From assembly GCA_009663185.1 (NCBI GenBank), contig VJZX01000025.1:1-45346 (forward strand): DNA of 45,346 nucleotides, in the 5' to 3' direction. Under the pieces are notes generated by a model, which saw nothing but the letters and a program-made list of their open reading frames with translations, ran no database searches and was not told the DNA's origin. This document shows, in pieces, positions 9,585 through 17,449 of the stretch. Positions within the stretch are counted from its first letter, which is position 1, and each line of letters starts with the position of its first letter. The position numbers and the translations under genes were made by a program. The DNA comes from Isoptericola halalbus. Its GTDB lineage: Bacteria; Actinomycetota; Actinomycetes; Actinomycetales; Cellulomonadaceae.

Positions 9585-9611
9585 CTGTCACTCGACAGTC
9601 GAGAGTGCTAA
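9585..9611 (-). promoter_or_regulatory. CIRCE operator 1 (HrcA site)
   Basis: On the plus strand CTGTCACTC, a 9-nt gap and GAGTGCTAA. The right half is a perfect match to the CIRCE half-site GAGTGCTAA and the left half matches 6 of 9. The 9-nt gap is the canonical one. This copy would overlap the groEL transcription start. Confidence 0.85.
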
Positions 9612-9614
9612 GCC

Positions 9615-9644
9615 ATTATTGGCACTCTCCCCTGGCGAGTGCAA
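9615..9644 (-). promoter_or_regulatory. groEL promoter
   Basis: On the minus strand TTGCAC (9639-9644), an 18-nt spacer and AATAAT (9615-9620). The -10 lies exactly between the two CIRCE copies and the -35 inside the upstream copy, so HrcA binding would block RNA polymerase. Confidence 0.6.
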
Positions 9645-9645
9645 G
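9619..9645 (-). promoter_or_regulatory. CIRCE operator 2 (HrcA site)
   Basis: TTGGCACTC (8 of 9 matches), a 9-nt gap and GAGTGCAAG (7 of 9). It sits 7 bp from operator 1, giving a tandem pair. Confidence 0.8.
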
Positions 9646-9660
9646 ACGTTCGCCCAGGGC

Positions 9661-9690
9661 GTGCACGACGGCGGCACCGGCGTCGTGCAC
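9661..9690 (-). terminator. Hairpin downstream of cspA (distal)
   Basis: GTGCACGACG (9661-9670) and CGTCGTGCAC (9681-9690) pair perfectly over 10 bp with a 10-nt loop. It is the second of two hairpins between cspA and the groEL promoter. Confidence 0.55.
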
Positions 9691-9692
9691 CT

Positions 9693-9743
9693 GCGTCCCT
9701 GTTCGGCACCTACCGCCCGCCGGAAGGCGACGAACAGGGACGC
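9693..9743 (-). terminator. Hairpin downstream of cspA (proximal)
   Basis: GCGTCCCTGTTCG (9693-9705) and CGAACAGGGACGC (9731-9743) form a perfect 13-bp stem with a 25-nt loop, 59 bp past the cspA stop codon. Confidence 0.55.
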
Positions 9744-9802
9744 GAGATGCGTGGGCTTGCGGTGGACTCCGGGAACGGCCCCGGCCTGCGCGTCGAGAGG
9801 TG

Positions 9803-10006
9803 TCAGAGCGGGCGCACCTGTTCGGCCTGCGGGCCCTTCTGGCCCTGGCCGACCTCGAACTCGACCTCCTGGCCCTCGTCCAGCGTCCGGTAGCCGTCGG
9901 ACTGGATGGCGCTGTAGTGGACGAAGAGGTCCTGCCCGCCCGAGGCCGGGGTGATGAACCCGTAGCCCTTCTCCGAGTTGAACCACTTGACGGTGCCCTG
10001 GGCCAT
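9803..10006 (-). CDS. cspA: Cold-shock protein (CspA family)
   Basis: This 67-aa protein is a single cold-shock domain that binds single-stranded RNA or DNA. It has [10 protein letters not shown] at the start, RNP1 motif KGYGFI (13-18) and RNP2 motif LFVHY (27-31). Length and sequence fit the usual actinobacterial CspA. ATG 10006 is supported by AAGGAG 6 nt upstream. It is a single-gene unit with hairpins on the 3' side. Confidence 0.97.
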   Translation of the reverse strand: MAQGTVKWFNSEKGYGFITPASGGQDLFVHYSAIQSDGYRTLDEGQEVEFEVGQGQKGPQAEQVRPL

Positions 10007-10149
10007 GTACTTCTCCTTGTGCTTCCCTCGCCTACAGGGCCGGCCGCCCCGCGGTGACGGCAGCCTAGTGGCGGGCATCACACCGCGGAAGCATCGCTGT
10101 CCGGGATGTCGCGATATTCCCGTCGCCCCCGGCAAGCACCCGGGCGGGC

Positions 10150-10803
10150 TCAGCCCGCCGGCCCCTGCATGATCGCCGCGACCTCGCCGTTCGGCAGCGA
10201 GTCGACCTGCTCGACGTTCGACTGCGGGATGCCCAGCATCGCCGCGACGGCGGCCGAGGTCTCCGCGCGGTCGCCCACGTAGCGGACCGTGCTCTCCGCG
10301 GGCGCGTCGCCCTCGAAGTTCGCGGTCGCGACGTTGGAGAAGCCCGCGTCGGCGAGCACCTGCGCCGTCTCTCCGGCCAGGCCCGGGGTCCCGGCCGCGT
10401 TCTCGACCACGATCGGGGCGGTCAGGTCGGCCTGCGCCAGCAGCGCGGCGACCTCGTCTTCCGTGAGCTCCTCGGCCGGCTCCTCGGAAGGCTCATCCGT
10501 GGGCTCCGGCTCCTCGCTCGCCTCGCCCCCTTCGGCGCCCTCTCCGGACGTGTCCTCGCCCGAGCCCTCGCCGCCGGCCGCTTCCTGGGTCGACGACGCC
10601 GTCGGCGGCGTGTCGCCGCCGCGGTCGTCGGACAGATAGGACACGATGCCGATCGCGACGCCGGAGAAGATCACGGCGACCAGCAGGAAGGGCCAGACTG
10701 CGCTCCACCGGCTGCGCGGTTCGCGATGCACGCCGACCGGCGAGCCCTCGGGGCGCCGGGCGTCGAACTCGTCCGGCGGGAAGGAGTACTGGCTCTTCGT
10801 CAC
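10150..10803 (-). CDS. LytR_C-domain membrane protein
   Basis: This 217-aa protein has a short cytoplasmic N-terminus, one transmembrane helix near 35-57 and an acidic Glu/Ser/Gly/Pro linker (about 60-120). The extracellular LytR C-terminal-type domain (about 128-215) includes [27 protein letters not shown]. That domain often accompanies cell-wall LCP enzymes, but the catalytic LCP domain is absent here, so a cell-envelope role is only inferred. GTG 10803 follows TAACCT by 7 nt. DUF3263 lies upstream on the same strand, a common actinobacterial pairing. Confidence 0.83.
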   Translation of the reverse strand: MTKSQYSFPPDEFDARRPEGSPVGVHREPRSRWSAVWPFLLVAVIFSGVAIGIVSYLSDDRGGDTPPTASSTQEAAGGEGSGEDTSGEGAEGGEASEEPEPTDEPSEEPAEELTEDEVAALLAQADLTAPIVVENAAGTPGLAGETAQVLADAGFSNVATANFEGDAPAESTVRYVGDRAETSAAVAAMLGIPQSNVEQVDSLPNGEVAAIMQGPAG

Positions 10804-10810
10804 GGCCGAC

Positions 10811-10816
10811 AGGTTA
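10811..10816 (-). promoter_or_regulatory. -10 box of leaderless LytR_C gene
   Basis: TAACCT on the minus strand, 7 nt before GTG 10803. Confidence 0.6.
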
Positions 10817-10855
10817 GCGGTTCCGTCTGGACATGTTCACAGGCGGTTCCCAGGG

Positions 10856-11194
10856 TCAGCCGCGCCCGTCGGCGAGTCGCCGCGCCGAACGGGCCCGCTG
10901 CCGGGTCGCGCGAAGGCGCCGCAGCCGCTTGACCAGCATCGGGTCGTGCGCAAGAGCCGCCGGGGAGTCGATGAGCGCGTTGAGCACCTGGTAATACCGC
11001 GTGGGCGAAAGACCGAAAAGCTCACGCACGGCCTGCTCCTTGGCGCCCGCGTACTTCCACCACTGACGCTCGAACGCGAGGATCTCGCGGTCACGGTCGG
11101 AGAGCCCACCCTCCGCCGGTGCGTCGGCCGACGTCGCGGACGACGCCGGTACCTCCGCGTCCGGAGCGACCTCCTGGACCAGCATCTCGCTCAT
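10856..11194 (-). CDS. DUF3263 domain protein
   Basis: This 112-aa protein has an acidic Ala/Pro-rich N-terminus, then the compact DUF3263 domain (about 30-90) with LSDRDREILAFERQWWKYAG, KEQAVRELFGLSPTRYYQVLN and a basic C-terminal helix. The helix-turn-helix-like region suggests DNA binding, though the family has no established function. ATG 11194 has a CATACT -10-like box 8 nt upstream and no ribosome site, so it may be leaderless. Adjacent to the LytR_C gene and divergent from ung. Confidence 0.85.
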   Translation of the reverse strand: MSEMLVQEVAPDAEVPASSATSADAPAEGGLSDRDREILAFERQWWKYAGAKEQAVRELFGLSPTRYYQVLNALIDSPAALAHDPMLVKRLRRLRATRQRARSARRLADGRG

Positions 11195-11342
11195 GACGCC
11201 CCAGTATGGAGGACGGCGGCAGACATACCGGCGACCTCTCCCCGCGAGTCGATGAACTCCCTGCCCCATTGACGATCCGGCCGTCACGAGGTCGGACCGC
11301 CTCCGGCGCCACTCACCCCAGCGCTGACCGCTCGGGCTGCGC

Positions 11343-11348
11343 TAGCGT
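11343..11348 (+). promoter_or_regulatory. -10 box of leaderless ung
   Basis: TAGCGT, 7 nt before GTG 11356, with no Shine-Dalgarno sequence between. Confidence 0.65.
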
Positions 11349-11355
11349 CTCGCGG

Positions 11356-12060
11356 GTGGACACCTCGACCAAGACCACCGAGACGGGCAGGCCGCCGCTC
11401 AACCAGGTCATCGCGGCCGACTGGGCGGCAGCGCTGGCCCACGTCGAGCCGGAGATCCACGCCATGGGCGACTTCCTGCGCGCCGAGACCGCCGCCGGCC
11501 GGCAGTACCTACCTGCGCCCGGGGACGTTCTCGCCGCGTTCCAGCGGCCGTTGGCGGACGTCCGTGTGCTCGTCGTCGGGCAGGACCCGTACCCGACGCC
11601 GGGGCACCCGATGGGGTTGTCGTTCTCCGTCCAGCCGCACGTGCGACCGATTCCGAAGTCGCTCGTGAACATCTTCACCGAGCTTTCCGACGACGTCGGC
11701 GCACCTCCGCCGTCGAACGGCGACCTGCGCCCGTGGGCCGACCAGGGCGTCATGCTGCTCAACCGCGTCCTCACGGTCCGCCCCGGCGAACCCGGATCGC
11801 ACCGCGGCAAGGGCTGGGAGCTGGTCACCGAGGCCGCGATCAAGGTGCTCGTGGGGCGCGGCGGCCCGCTCGTGGCGATCCTGTGGGGCCGCGACGCGGC
11901 GTCGCTGAAGCCGTGGCTGGGCCAGGTCCCCTCCGTCGAGAGCGCGCATCCGAGCCCGCTGTCGGCGTACCGCGGGTTCTTCGGGTCGAAGCCGTTCTCT
12001 CGGGTCAACGTGCTGCTCGAGCAGCAGGGCGCGGCGCCCGTCGACTGGCGTCTGCCCTGA
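11356..12060 (+). CDS. ung: Uracil-DNA glycosylase, family 1
   Basis: This 234-aa enzyme removes uracil from DNA in base-excision repair. It has the family-1 water-activating loop GQDPYP with Asp77, the MLLNRVLTV strand and the DNA-intercalation loop [14 protein letters not shown] with His198. Length is normal. I chose GTG 11356 because TAGCGT lies 7 nt upstream; the longer open frame from 11206 has no coding character before this point. The SGNH hydrolase follows 53 bp downstream on the same strand. Confidence 0.95.
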   Translation: MDTSTKTTETGRPPLNQVIAADWAAALAHVEPEIHAMGDFLRAETAAGRQYLPAPGDVLAAFQRPLADVRVLVVGQDPYPTPGHPMGLSFSVQPHVRPIPKSLVNIFTELSDDVGAPPPSNGDLRPWADQGVMLLNRVLTVRPGEPGSHRGKGWELVTEAAIKVLVGRGGPLVAILWGRDAASLKPWLGQVPSVESAHPSPLSAYRGFFGSKPFSRVNVLLEQQGAAPVDWRLP

Positions 12061-12113
12061 GCGGTTGCCGCATTCCGATATACCTGCGACGCCGAGTTCG
12101 GCACAATGCTCGG

Positions 12114-13010
12114 GTGAGCGCACCTGAGGCCCCCGACACCACGACAGTCGTCCCCGACGCCGAGGCCACCCGAGAGGCGGCCGGCGCCACCCCGCCACGC
12201 TGGCGCCGCTACGTCGCCGTCGGCGACTCGTTCAGCGAGGGGCTGTGGGACCCGTACCCGTACGACGACGGGGCGCCGGCCCCGGCCGGCACAGCGTCCG
12301 CCGCGAAGCAGCGCGGCTGGGCGGACCGGCTCGCCGACACGCTCTCCGCGCGCCGGGTGGCTGCGGGGCTCGAGCCGCTCGAGTACGCGAACCTCGCGAT
12401 CCGCGGCCGCCTGCTCCATCACATCCTCGACGAGCAGGTCCCTCACGCCCTGGCGGCCGAGCCGGACCTCGTCTCGCTCATCGGCGGCGGGAACGACATC
12501 CTGCGACCCCAGTCCGACATCGACCTGCTCTCGGCCGAGCTCGAGGACGCCGTCGCGCAGGTCAGGGCCACCGGCGCCGACGTCCTGCTCGGCACGGGCT
12601 TCCGGGCGGGCCGCGCCCTCAGTGTCACCCGAGGCCGCACGGGGCAGTTCAACGCGAACCTCTGGTCGATCGCCCGCCGCCACGGTGCGCACGTCCTCGA
12701 TCTGTGGGGCATGCGCTCGCTCTTCGACCTACGGATGTGGTCCGACGACCGCATCCACCTCACGCCCGAAGGTCACCGTCGCGTCGCGGAAGCGGCGCTC
12801 GTCGGGCTCGACCTCGAGCCTGACGACGCCAGCTACAACGTGCCGCTCGAACCCGCGCCTCCGATGTCGTTCGCGGAGAAGGCGCGCGCCGACACCCAGT
12901 GGGCCCGCACACACGTGGTCCCGTGGGTGCAGCGCCGCGTCAAGGGCACGTCGAGCGGGGACGGTCGCGCGGCCAAGTGGCCGACGCCGGGGGCCTGGCC
13001 GCCCGCCTGA
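12114..13010 (+). CDS. SGNH/GDSL-family hydrolase
   Basis: This 298-aa esterase-fold protein has the four SGNH blocks: GDSFSEG with nucleophile Ser39, a Gly in AIRGRLLH, GGGND with Asn127, and DDRIHLTPEGH with Asp212/His215. There is no signal peptide, so it is probably cytoplasmic; the acyl substrate is unknown. The tail ends in AAKWPTPGAWPPA. A 31-nt stretch coding part of it (12967-12997) recurs at 13761-13791 with three mismatches. GTG 12114 follows the -10-like CACAAT by 6 nt. Confidence 0.88.
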   Translation: MSAPEAPDTTTVVPDAEATREAAGATPPRWRRYVAVGDSFSEGLWDPYPYDDGAPAPAGTASAAKQRGWADRLADTLSARRVAAGLEPLEYANLAIRGRLLHHILDEQVPHALAAEPDLVSLIGGGNDILRPQSDIDLLSAELEDAVAQVRATGADVLLGTGFRAGRALSVTRGRTGQFNANLWSIARRHGAHVLDLWGMRSLFDLRMWSDDRIHLTPEGHRRVAEAALVGLDLEPDDASYNVPLEPAPPMSFAEKARADTQWARTHVVPWVQRRVKGTSSGDGRAAKWPTPGAWPPA

Positions 13011-13025
13011 GCGCTGTGGGCCGGG

Positions 13026-13454
13026 TCACTGGAGGCAGAACTCGTTGCCCTCGGGGTCGAGCATGACGATCCAGAAGTCGCCGAGCTCAGCACGCTCGTC
13101 GACGACGGTAGCCCCGAGGCCTCCCAATCTCTCGGCCTCGGCACGGATCGTCGCGATGCGCTCGTCGCCCTTCCGGCCCCCACCCACGTTGACGTCCAGG
13201 TGTACCCGGTTCTTCGCGGTCTTGGGCTCGGGCACCTTCTGGATGAAGATCCGCGGGCCGACGCGGTCTGGGTCGATGAGGGCGTTCTTGTCGTTCCACC
13301 GTTCCTCGGGCACTCCCCAGGACGTCAGCGCCTCTTCCCAGCTGTCGAAGCCTTCGGGTGGCGCGTCCCGCTCGTACCCAAGCACCCTGCACCAGAACTC
13401 ACCGAGCCCGCGTGGATCGGCCGCGTCGAAGATCACCTGGAACGTCGTCGCCAT
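13026..13454 (-). CDS. VOC-family (glyoxalase/bleomycin-resistance-like) protein
   Basis: This 142-aa protein has the two beta-alpha-beta-beta-beta modules of the vicinal oxygen chelate fold: TFQVIFDAADPRGLGEFW at the start, RVHLDVNVGG in the middle, and the closing strand FWIVMLDPEGNEFCL. Members bind a metal or small molecule; the substrate cannot be told. ATG 13454 has GGAGAAGG about 9 nt upstream and is preferred to GTG 13463, which touches that site. Convergent with the SGNH hydrolase, 15 bp away. Confidence 0.85.
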   Translation of the reverse strand: MATTFQVIFDAADPRGLGEFWCRVLGYERDAPPEGFDSWEEALTSWGVPEERWNDKNALIDPDRVGPRIFIQKVPEPKTAKNRVHLDVNVGGGRKGDERIATIRAEAERLGGLGATVVDERAELGDFWIVMLDPEGNEFCLQ

Positions 13455-13527
13455 GGTCGCCACCTTCTCCCAGGTCTGAACCGCCCGCGTCTTGGCGGAT
13501 CCCCACCGCAGGGAATCGGCACTGGTT

Positions 13528-13741
13528 CCCAGGATGGTCGTGCAGACCGGTCACCGTGACCTGCACTGGGACGAACGCGAGCACAGCTGGCTGGCGGAGA
13601 ACCTGCGGGTCGCCGCCGCTCTCGCCGAAGCAGGCCGCGACTTCAGCTCGTCCTCGGCGACGGTGGACACAACCCGACCACGCCGACGTCCTGCTGCCGG
13701 ATGCTCTGCGCTGGCGCTGTCGTCCGGCGGACCCCGACTGA
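13528..13741 (+). pseudogene. Remnant of esterase (enterochelin-esterase-like) C-terminus
   Basis: The frame from 13534 reads HRDLHWDEREHSWLAENLRVAAALAEAGRDF and then turns to low-complexity sequence. Restoring one lost base near 13644 and another near 13668 gives QLVLGDGGHN, then DHADVLLPDALRW, ending at TGA 13739-13741. That order (Trp-x-x-x-N helix, G-x-G-H, H-x-x-x-LPDALRW) resembles the C-terminal third of Fes/enterochelin-esterase-like alpha/beta hydrolases, including the catalytic His region. The N-terminal two thirds are missing and there are two apparent 1-base deletions, so this looks decayed. The family call is from memory of the motif pattern. Confidence 0.5.
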
Positions 13742-13822
13742 GGCCATGCCCTCGTGGAGGGCGCGGCCAGGTGGCCGACGCCGGCCGCCTGCACGGATCC
13801 GAGAGCGTCGGTAGCCAGACGC

Positions 13823-13828
13823 TACGGT
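13823..13828 (+). promoter_or_regulatory. -10 box of leaderless Cys/His-rich gene
   Basis: TACGGT, 6 nt before ATG 13835. Confidence 0.6.
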
Positions 13829-13834
13829 AAGCGC

Positions 13835-14284
13835 ATGCAGAGCGAAGGCGCCCTTGTCATCGAGCCCGGTGCGCAGGTCATCGAACTGGCTTGCCCCGAA
13901 TGCGGCGAGGTCTTCCAGCGCGTCACCGCCTATGTCTACCGCGACGGCGACGCCCACGCGGTCTACAACGCGACCTGCCACCACCACGACGGCGACGAGG
14001 CGCGGATCGACGCGACCTTCAGTCGAACCTGGGGCTACGAGGGGGACGATCACGTCACCTTCGGTTGCCGCGTCCGCCCCGTGACAGGAGGGCACAAGCC
14101 TCTGCGTCGCCTCGTCACCGGGGACGGCGCGTACGACGAAGCGCCGACGTTCGGTCGCAAGCTCACCCAGGAAGAGGCGCTGACGCACCCGCTCATCGAC
14201 GACTTCTGGGCGCTCATCGACCACATCCTCGTCAAGGATCCCGTCGTTCGAGACCACGTCTACGGTCCGGTTGCGGCCTCATAG
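13835..14284 (+). CDS. Hypothetical Cys/His-rich protein
   Basis: I do not recognise this 149-aa protein. It has a CPECG knuckle (Cys20, Cys23), Cys48 followed by HHHD, and Cys78, so it could bind zinc. There is no signal peptide or membrane helix. The rest is acidic and looks folded, with a C-terminal HPLIDDFWALIDHILVKDP helix. TACGGT 6 nt before ATG 13835 gives a leaderless start. It is a single gene between the decayed block and a terminator shared with the tRNA. Confidence 0.72.
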   Translation: MQSEGALVIEPGAQVIELACPECGEVFQRVTAYVYRDGDAHAVYNATCHHHDGDEARIDATFSRTWGYEGDDHVTFGCRVRPVTGGHKPLRRLVTGDGAYDEAPTFGRKLTQEEALTHPLIDDFWALIDHILVKDPVVRDHVYGPVAAS

Positions 14285-14292
14285 CTGAAGCG

Positions 14293-14324
14293 GCCCCAGG
14301 CCGGCGATCGCTGCGGCCTGGGGC
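14293..14324. terminator. Bidirectional terminator between Cys/His gene and tRNA-Thr
   Basis: GCCCCAGGCC (14293-14302) and GGCCTGGGGC (14315-14324) form a perfect 10-bp stem with a 12-nt loop. It lies 9 bp after the plus-strand stop codon and just past the 3' end of the minus-strand tRNA. Confidence 0.7.
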
Positions 14325-14326
14325 GA

Positions 14327-14402
14327 TGGAGCCGCCTGTCGGATTCGAACCGACGACCTTCCGTTTACAAGACGGGAGCTCTACCAGCTGAGCTAAGGCG
14401 GC
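14327..14402 (-). tRNA. tRNA-Thr (anticodon TGT)
   Basis: On the minus strand the acceptor arm GCCGCCT pairs with AGGCGGC, and the D-arm has TTAGCTCAGCTGGTAGAGC. The anticodon loop is CTTGTAA with anticodon TGT (reads ACA), and the T-arm has GGTTCGAATCC. The CCA end is encoded (14327-14329). All arms close normally. No integrase or direct repeat suggests use as an attachment site. Confidence 0.97.
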
Positions 14403-14459
14403 TGGAGCGCAGACAGCCTACCGGCTGAACGGCGCCTGCGGCTCGACGGCTGGAGATGT

Positions 14460-14475
14460 TCACGGAAACCCGTGA
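14460..14475 (-). terminator. Small hairpin after the DsbA-like gene
   Basis: TCACGG and CCGTGA form a 6-bp stem with a 4-nt loop, 36 bp past the stop codon of the DsbA-like gene. Weak; a termination role is inferred. Confidence 0.35.
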
Positions 14476-14510
14476 GGTTACGTGAGCATCTACAGCCGTG
14501 GCGCGAGGTG

Positions 14511-15359
14511 TCAGCCTTCCGAGGACTCCTCCTCGGACCCCTCCGAGCCACCGGTCACGGCCGCGAGGAGCTCGCCGGGCGTCGACCAGTTGCCGTCCCA
14601 CCGCTCGCCGTCCAGCGTCACGGTCGGGGTGCCGAAGCCGCCGCTCTCGGGGTTCTTGAGCGACTCGTCCGCCAGAACCTGCTCGGTCGCAGCCTCGACC
14701 CATGCCCCGTAGGTCTCGTGGGCGGTGCCGTCCGCGATGCTCGCCGCGACGTCGGCCGGCACACCGACGGTCCCGGCGAGGTCGGCGAGCTGCTGATCGC
14801 CCAGCGTGCCGCCGCTCGGCTGGTTCTCGAAGAGCACGTCCTGGTAGTCGAACGCCTGCTCGGGCGCGTTCTCGGCAACCCACGCGAACGCCGCGGCGCC
14901 GCGGACCGAGAGGCCGCCGTTGCTCGGGTCGACGATCGCGACCGGGTGGATGACGAGCGTCGCGTCGCCGTCGTCGACCATCGTGCGCAGGTCCTCACCG
15001 TTGGCGGTCTCGAACTCGGCGCAGTGGGGGCACAGGAAGTCGATGTACGTCCCCAGCTCCGTCGCGCCCTCGTTGGTGGTACCCGCGACACCGCCCGCGC
15101 CGATCGGGATGCCGGTGCCGTCGTCGTAGGTCGCCGTCGCCGGGACGTTGTCGACCTTCTCCATCGAGGACTTCTGGCCCTCCTGGAGGATCATCCAGAT
15201 CACGACGGCGAGCCCGAGGACCGCGATGCCGAGGATGCTGAAGGTGATGATCCGGTTGCGCCGGTCGCGCGCCGCCTGCTGCTGCTGCAGGGCGAGCGCC
15301 TCGGCACGAGCCGCGTCCCTGCGCTGCGCCTTGGACATGTTGGCGTTCTTGGTCGACAT
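14511..15359 (-). CDS. Membrane-anchored DsbA-like thioredoxin-fold protein
   Basis: This 282-aa protein has a basic Gln-rich cytoplasmic N-terminus, one transmembrane helix near 37-58, and an exported DsbA-type domain with active site CPHC (Cys110/Cys113). It has the cis-proline loop [11 protein letters not shown] near the C-terminus and an acidic Ser/Glu tail. Such proteins oxidise or isomerise disulfides in exported proteins. The usual partner VKOR, which would reoxidise it, is not adjacent. ATG 15359 has AGGAGC 4-5 nt upstream. Confidence 0.92.
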   Translation of the reverse strand: MSTKNANMSKAQRRDAARAEALALQQQQAARDRRNRIITFSILGIAVLGLAVVIWMILQEGQKSSMEKVDNVPATATYDDGTGIPIGAGGVAGTTNEGATELGTYIDFLCPHCAEFETANGEDLRTMVDDGDATLVIHPVAIVDPSNGGLSVRGAAAFAWVAENAPEQAFDYQDVLFENQPSGGTLGDQQLADLAGTVGVPADVAASIADGTAHETYGAWVEAATEQVLADESLKNPESGGFGTPTVTLDGERWDGNWSTPGELLAAVTGGSEGSEEESSEG

Positions 15360-15437
15360 CGTGCTCCTGTGGTCCTTCGCTGAGGGCCCCGCGCGGGGGC
15401 GGCCGCGGCCGGCGTGCGCGGCCGGACAGTTCCGCGA

Positions 15438-15461
15438 CCCAGGGTACCGACGGTACCTGGG
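15438..15461 (-). terminator. Hairpin after the Ser/Thr kinase
   Basis: CCCAGGGTACC and GGTACCTGGG pair with a single bulged G and a 3-nt loop, about 48 bp past the kinase stop and upstream of the DsbA-like gene. Probably the kinase terminator. Confidence 0.5.
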
Positions 15462-15508
15462 AGTTCGGTGTGCGGCAGGTTACGGTCGCACCACAGAGAC
15501 CGATACGG

Positions 15509-17320
15509 TCACAGGACCGTCGGCGGCCCGTCCATCGGCCACCAGTCGATGACGGGCGGGTCCGCGAGCAGCGGCTCGGCGAGCAGCCACGCGCCCAGTA
15601 CGGACGCCACGAGGACCGCCACCGCGCCGACCCACCCGGGTGCGAGAGCGCGCGTGATGATCCGCGCCCCGTCGCGTGCCGTCTGACCCGCGGGCCCGAA
15701 CCAGGTCGCGAGCGTCGCGAGCAGCATCGACGCCGCCAGGACCCCGCAGAAGACGAGCGGAGCGTTGCGCCCGCCCACCGAGCGCGACTCGACGTCGTCC
15801 AGCGGCATGACGACGAGCTGCCCGTCACCGAAGGACCAGTAGCCGATGACCACGGCCAGCACGCCGACGCACGCGCCGACCAGCGCGGCGGGGATCGCCC
15901 CGACGCCACCGGTGACCACGTGCCACGGCAGCATCAACAGGGAGAGGAACCCGTCCGACCGGCGGACACCCCTGCGCTCGCGCCGGTCGTGCAGCGCGCC
16001 GGCCGACGTCGCGACGATCCGGCACAGCACGACGAGCCCAAGCAGGATCCCGAACGCGACGATGGGCCGGGTCGCGGCGAGCACCACCAGCGGCAGGCCG
16101 AGCGCCAGCACGGTCCCGGTCCGTCGCCGGCGCACCGGCCGGACGTAGCCGACCGGGGCCGCCGCCTCGGCATCGGGATCGGCGGCGAGCTCCTCGTACG
16201 GGCGGTACCGCGCATCGCCCACAGGGATCATCTGCGTGCTGCCGTCGTTCGCGTTCGCCCGGTCCCGCTCGACGGCGGTCATCGGCTCGGTCCGTTCGGT
16301 CGCGCCGGGCGGGGCGATCGTGCCCACGTAGGCGCCCGGGATCGCGCCGCCGGCCACCGTGGGGGCCCCGACGCGCTGCGTGTCGTCGGAGGCCATGATG
16401 CGCTGCGTCGCGTCCGGGTCGTACGGCAGCCCGGTGGCCTCTCGGGCGGCGTCGTCGGCGTCGCGCCGCATGGCGCGGACGACCTCGGTCGGCCCCCACC
16501 GCCGGGCGGGGTCGGCGTGCAGGGCGCCGGCGAGCGCCCGCGCGGTGCGTGCCGACAGGCCCACGACGTCGGGCCGTCCCTGGCGCGAGCGCTGCAGCAC
16601 GAGCTCGGTGGGCCGCACGCCGAACGGCGACCGGCCGGTCGCGGCGAACGCCAGCAGGGCGGCCCAGCTCCACCAGTCGGTGTCGGGACCGGGATCGCCG
16701 CCGTCGAGCAGCTCGGGCGCGATGTATCCCGGCGTCCCCATGACGAAGCCGGTCGACGTCGTCCGGGCGTCGCCGGGGCCTTGCGCGATCCCGAAGTCGA
16801 TCAGCACCGGCCCCTGTGCGGTGACCATCACGTTGGACGGCTTGAGGTCCCGGTGCACGACGCCGGCGGTGTGGACGGCCTCGAGCGCGTCGGCGAGCTG
16901 GTCGGCCAGGGAGTAGAGGTCCTGAGGGTCGAGCGGCCCGCGCTGGTCGACCTCGTCCTCGAGCGTCACGCCGTCGACCAGCTCGGTCACGACGAAGGCA
17001 AAGGGACCGTCGAGCTCGGCGTCGAGCACCTGCGCGACCGCGGGGTGCCGCAGCCGCTGCAGCGCGGCGGCCTCGCGGCGCAGGCGCTCGCGCCCGGCCG
17101 GGTCGGCGTCGACGTGCGCGTGCAGCATCTTGAGGGCGACGGCGTGACCGCCGCCGTCGACCGCCTCGTACACCGCGCCCATCGCGCCACGTCCGAGCAG
17201 CGTGACGATGGTGTAGCCACCGACCTCGGTGCCCTCGGCGAGCGCGCCGGCGGGGGCCGCCTCGCGGTCCTCTCCCGGCCCGCCCGGGGTGGCGACCCGA
17301 CCCCCGTCGACCTTGTTCAT
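15509..17320 (-). CDS. Membrane Ser/Thr protein kinase (Hanks type)
   Basis: This 603-aa protein has an N-terminal kinase domain (about 34-290) with Gly loop [12 protein letters not shown]-binding Lys64, catalytic loop HRDLKPSN (Asp158), DFG (Asp175) and [10 protein letters not shown] Thr-rich linker (DATQRI, DDTQRV, GSTQMI) may be phosphorylated. The C-terminal half has about five hydrophobic helices and no PASTA repeats, so it is not a PknB-type wall sensor. The signal is unknown. ATG 17320 lies 7 nt after TACGGT, a leaderless start. Divergent from otsA. Confidence 0.93.
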   Translation of the reverse strand: MNKVDGGRVATPGGPGEDREAAPAGALAEGTEVGGYTIVTLLGRGAMGAVYEAVDGGGHAVALKMLHAHVDADPAGRERLRREAAALQRLRHPAVAQVLDAELDGPFAFVVTELVDGVTLEDEVDQRGPLDPQDLYSLADQLADALEAVHTAGVVHRDLKPSNVMVTAQGPVLIDFGIAQGPGDARTTSTGFVMGTPGYIAPELLDGGDPGPDTDWWSWAALLAFAATGRSPFGVRPTELVLQRSRQGRPDVVGLSARTARALAGALHADPARRWGPTEVVRAMRRDADDAAREATGLPYDPDATQRIMASDDTQRVGAPTVAGGAIPGAYVGTIAPPGATERTEPMTAVERDRANANDGSTQMIPVGDARYRPYEELAADPDAEAAAPVGYVRPVRRRRTGTVLALGLPLVVLAATRPIVAFGILLGLVVLCRIVATSAGALHDRRERRGVRRSDGFLSLLMLPWHVVTGGVGAIPAALVGACVGVLAVVIGYWSFGDGQLVVMPLDDVESRSVGGRNAPLVFCGVLAASMLLATLATWFGPAGQTARDGARIITRALAPGWVGAVAVLVASVLGAWLLAEPLLADPPVIDWWPMDGPPTVL

Positions 17321-17327
17321 GGGGCAC

Positions 17328-17333
17328 ACCGTA
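17328..17333 (-). promoter_or_regulatory. -10 box of leaderless Ser/Thr kinase gene
   Basis: TACGGT on the minus strand, 7 nt before ATG 17320. Confidence 0.6.
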
Positions 17334-17449
17334 ACCGCCCCGACGGTCCCAGGCGCGCGCAGCACACGGGCTCGCTAGGGTGGTCGCGAGGGCCACGTCG
17401 CTACCCTGTCCCGGTAGGACGATGGCCAACAACCCTTGGGAGATTGCCG

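Larger units (their letters stand above)
13455..13834. other. Decayed intergenic block
   Basis: These 380 bp hold no intact gene. They contain the esterase remnant (13528-13741) and a 31-nt near copy (13761-13791) of the sequence coding the SGNH hydrolase tail, 28 of 31 bases identical to 12967-12997. The right end holds the -10 box of the next gene. Confidence 0.6.

Noticed and set aside
9661-9743. Small RNA gene between cspA and groEL
   Set aside because: The two hairpins are better explained as cspA terminators. No separate promoter for an RNA was seen, only the CIRCE-controlled groEL promoter.
14327-14402. tRNA-Thr as an attachment site for an integrated element
   Set aside because: No integrase, no duplicated tRNA end and no compositional change nearby.
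15470-17449. Upstream extension of otsA by about 660 codons
   Set aside because: It is antisense to the Ser/Thr kinase and has no recognisable domain; GTG 17450 has a ribosome site and gives normal OtsA length.
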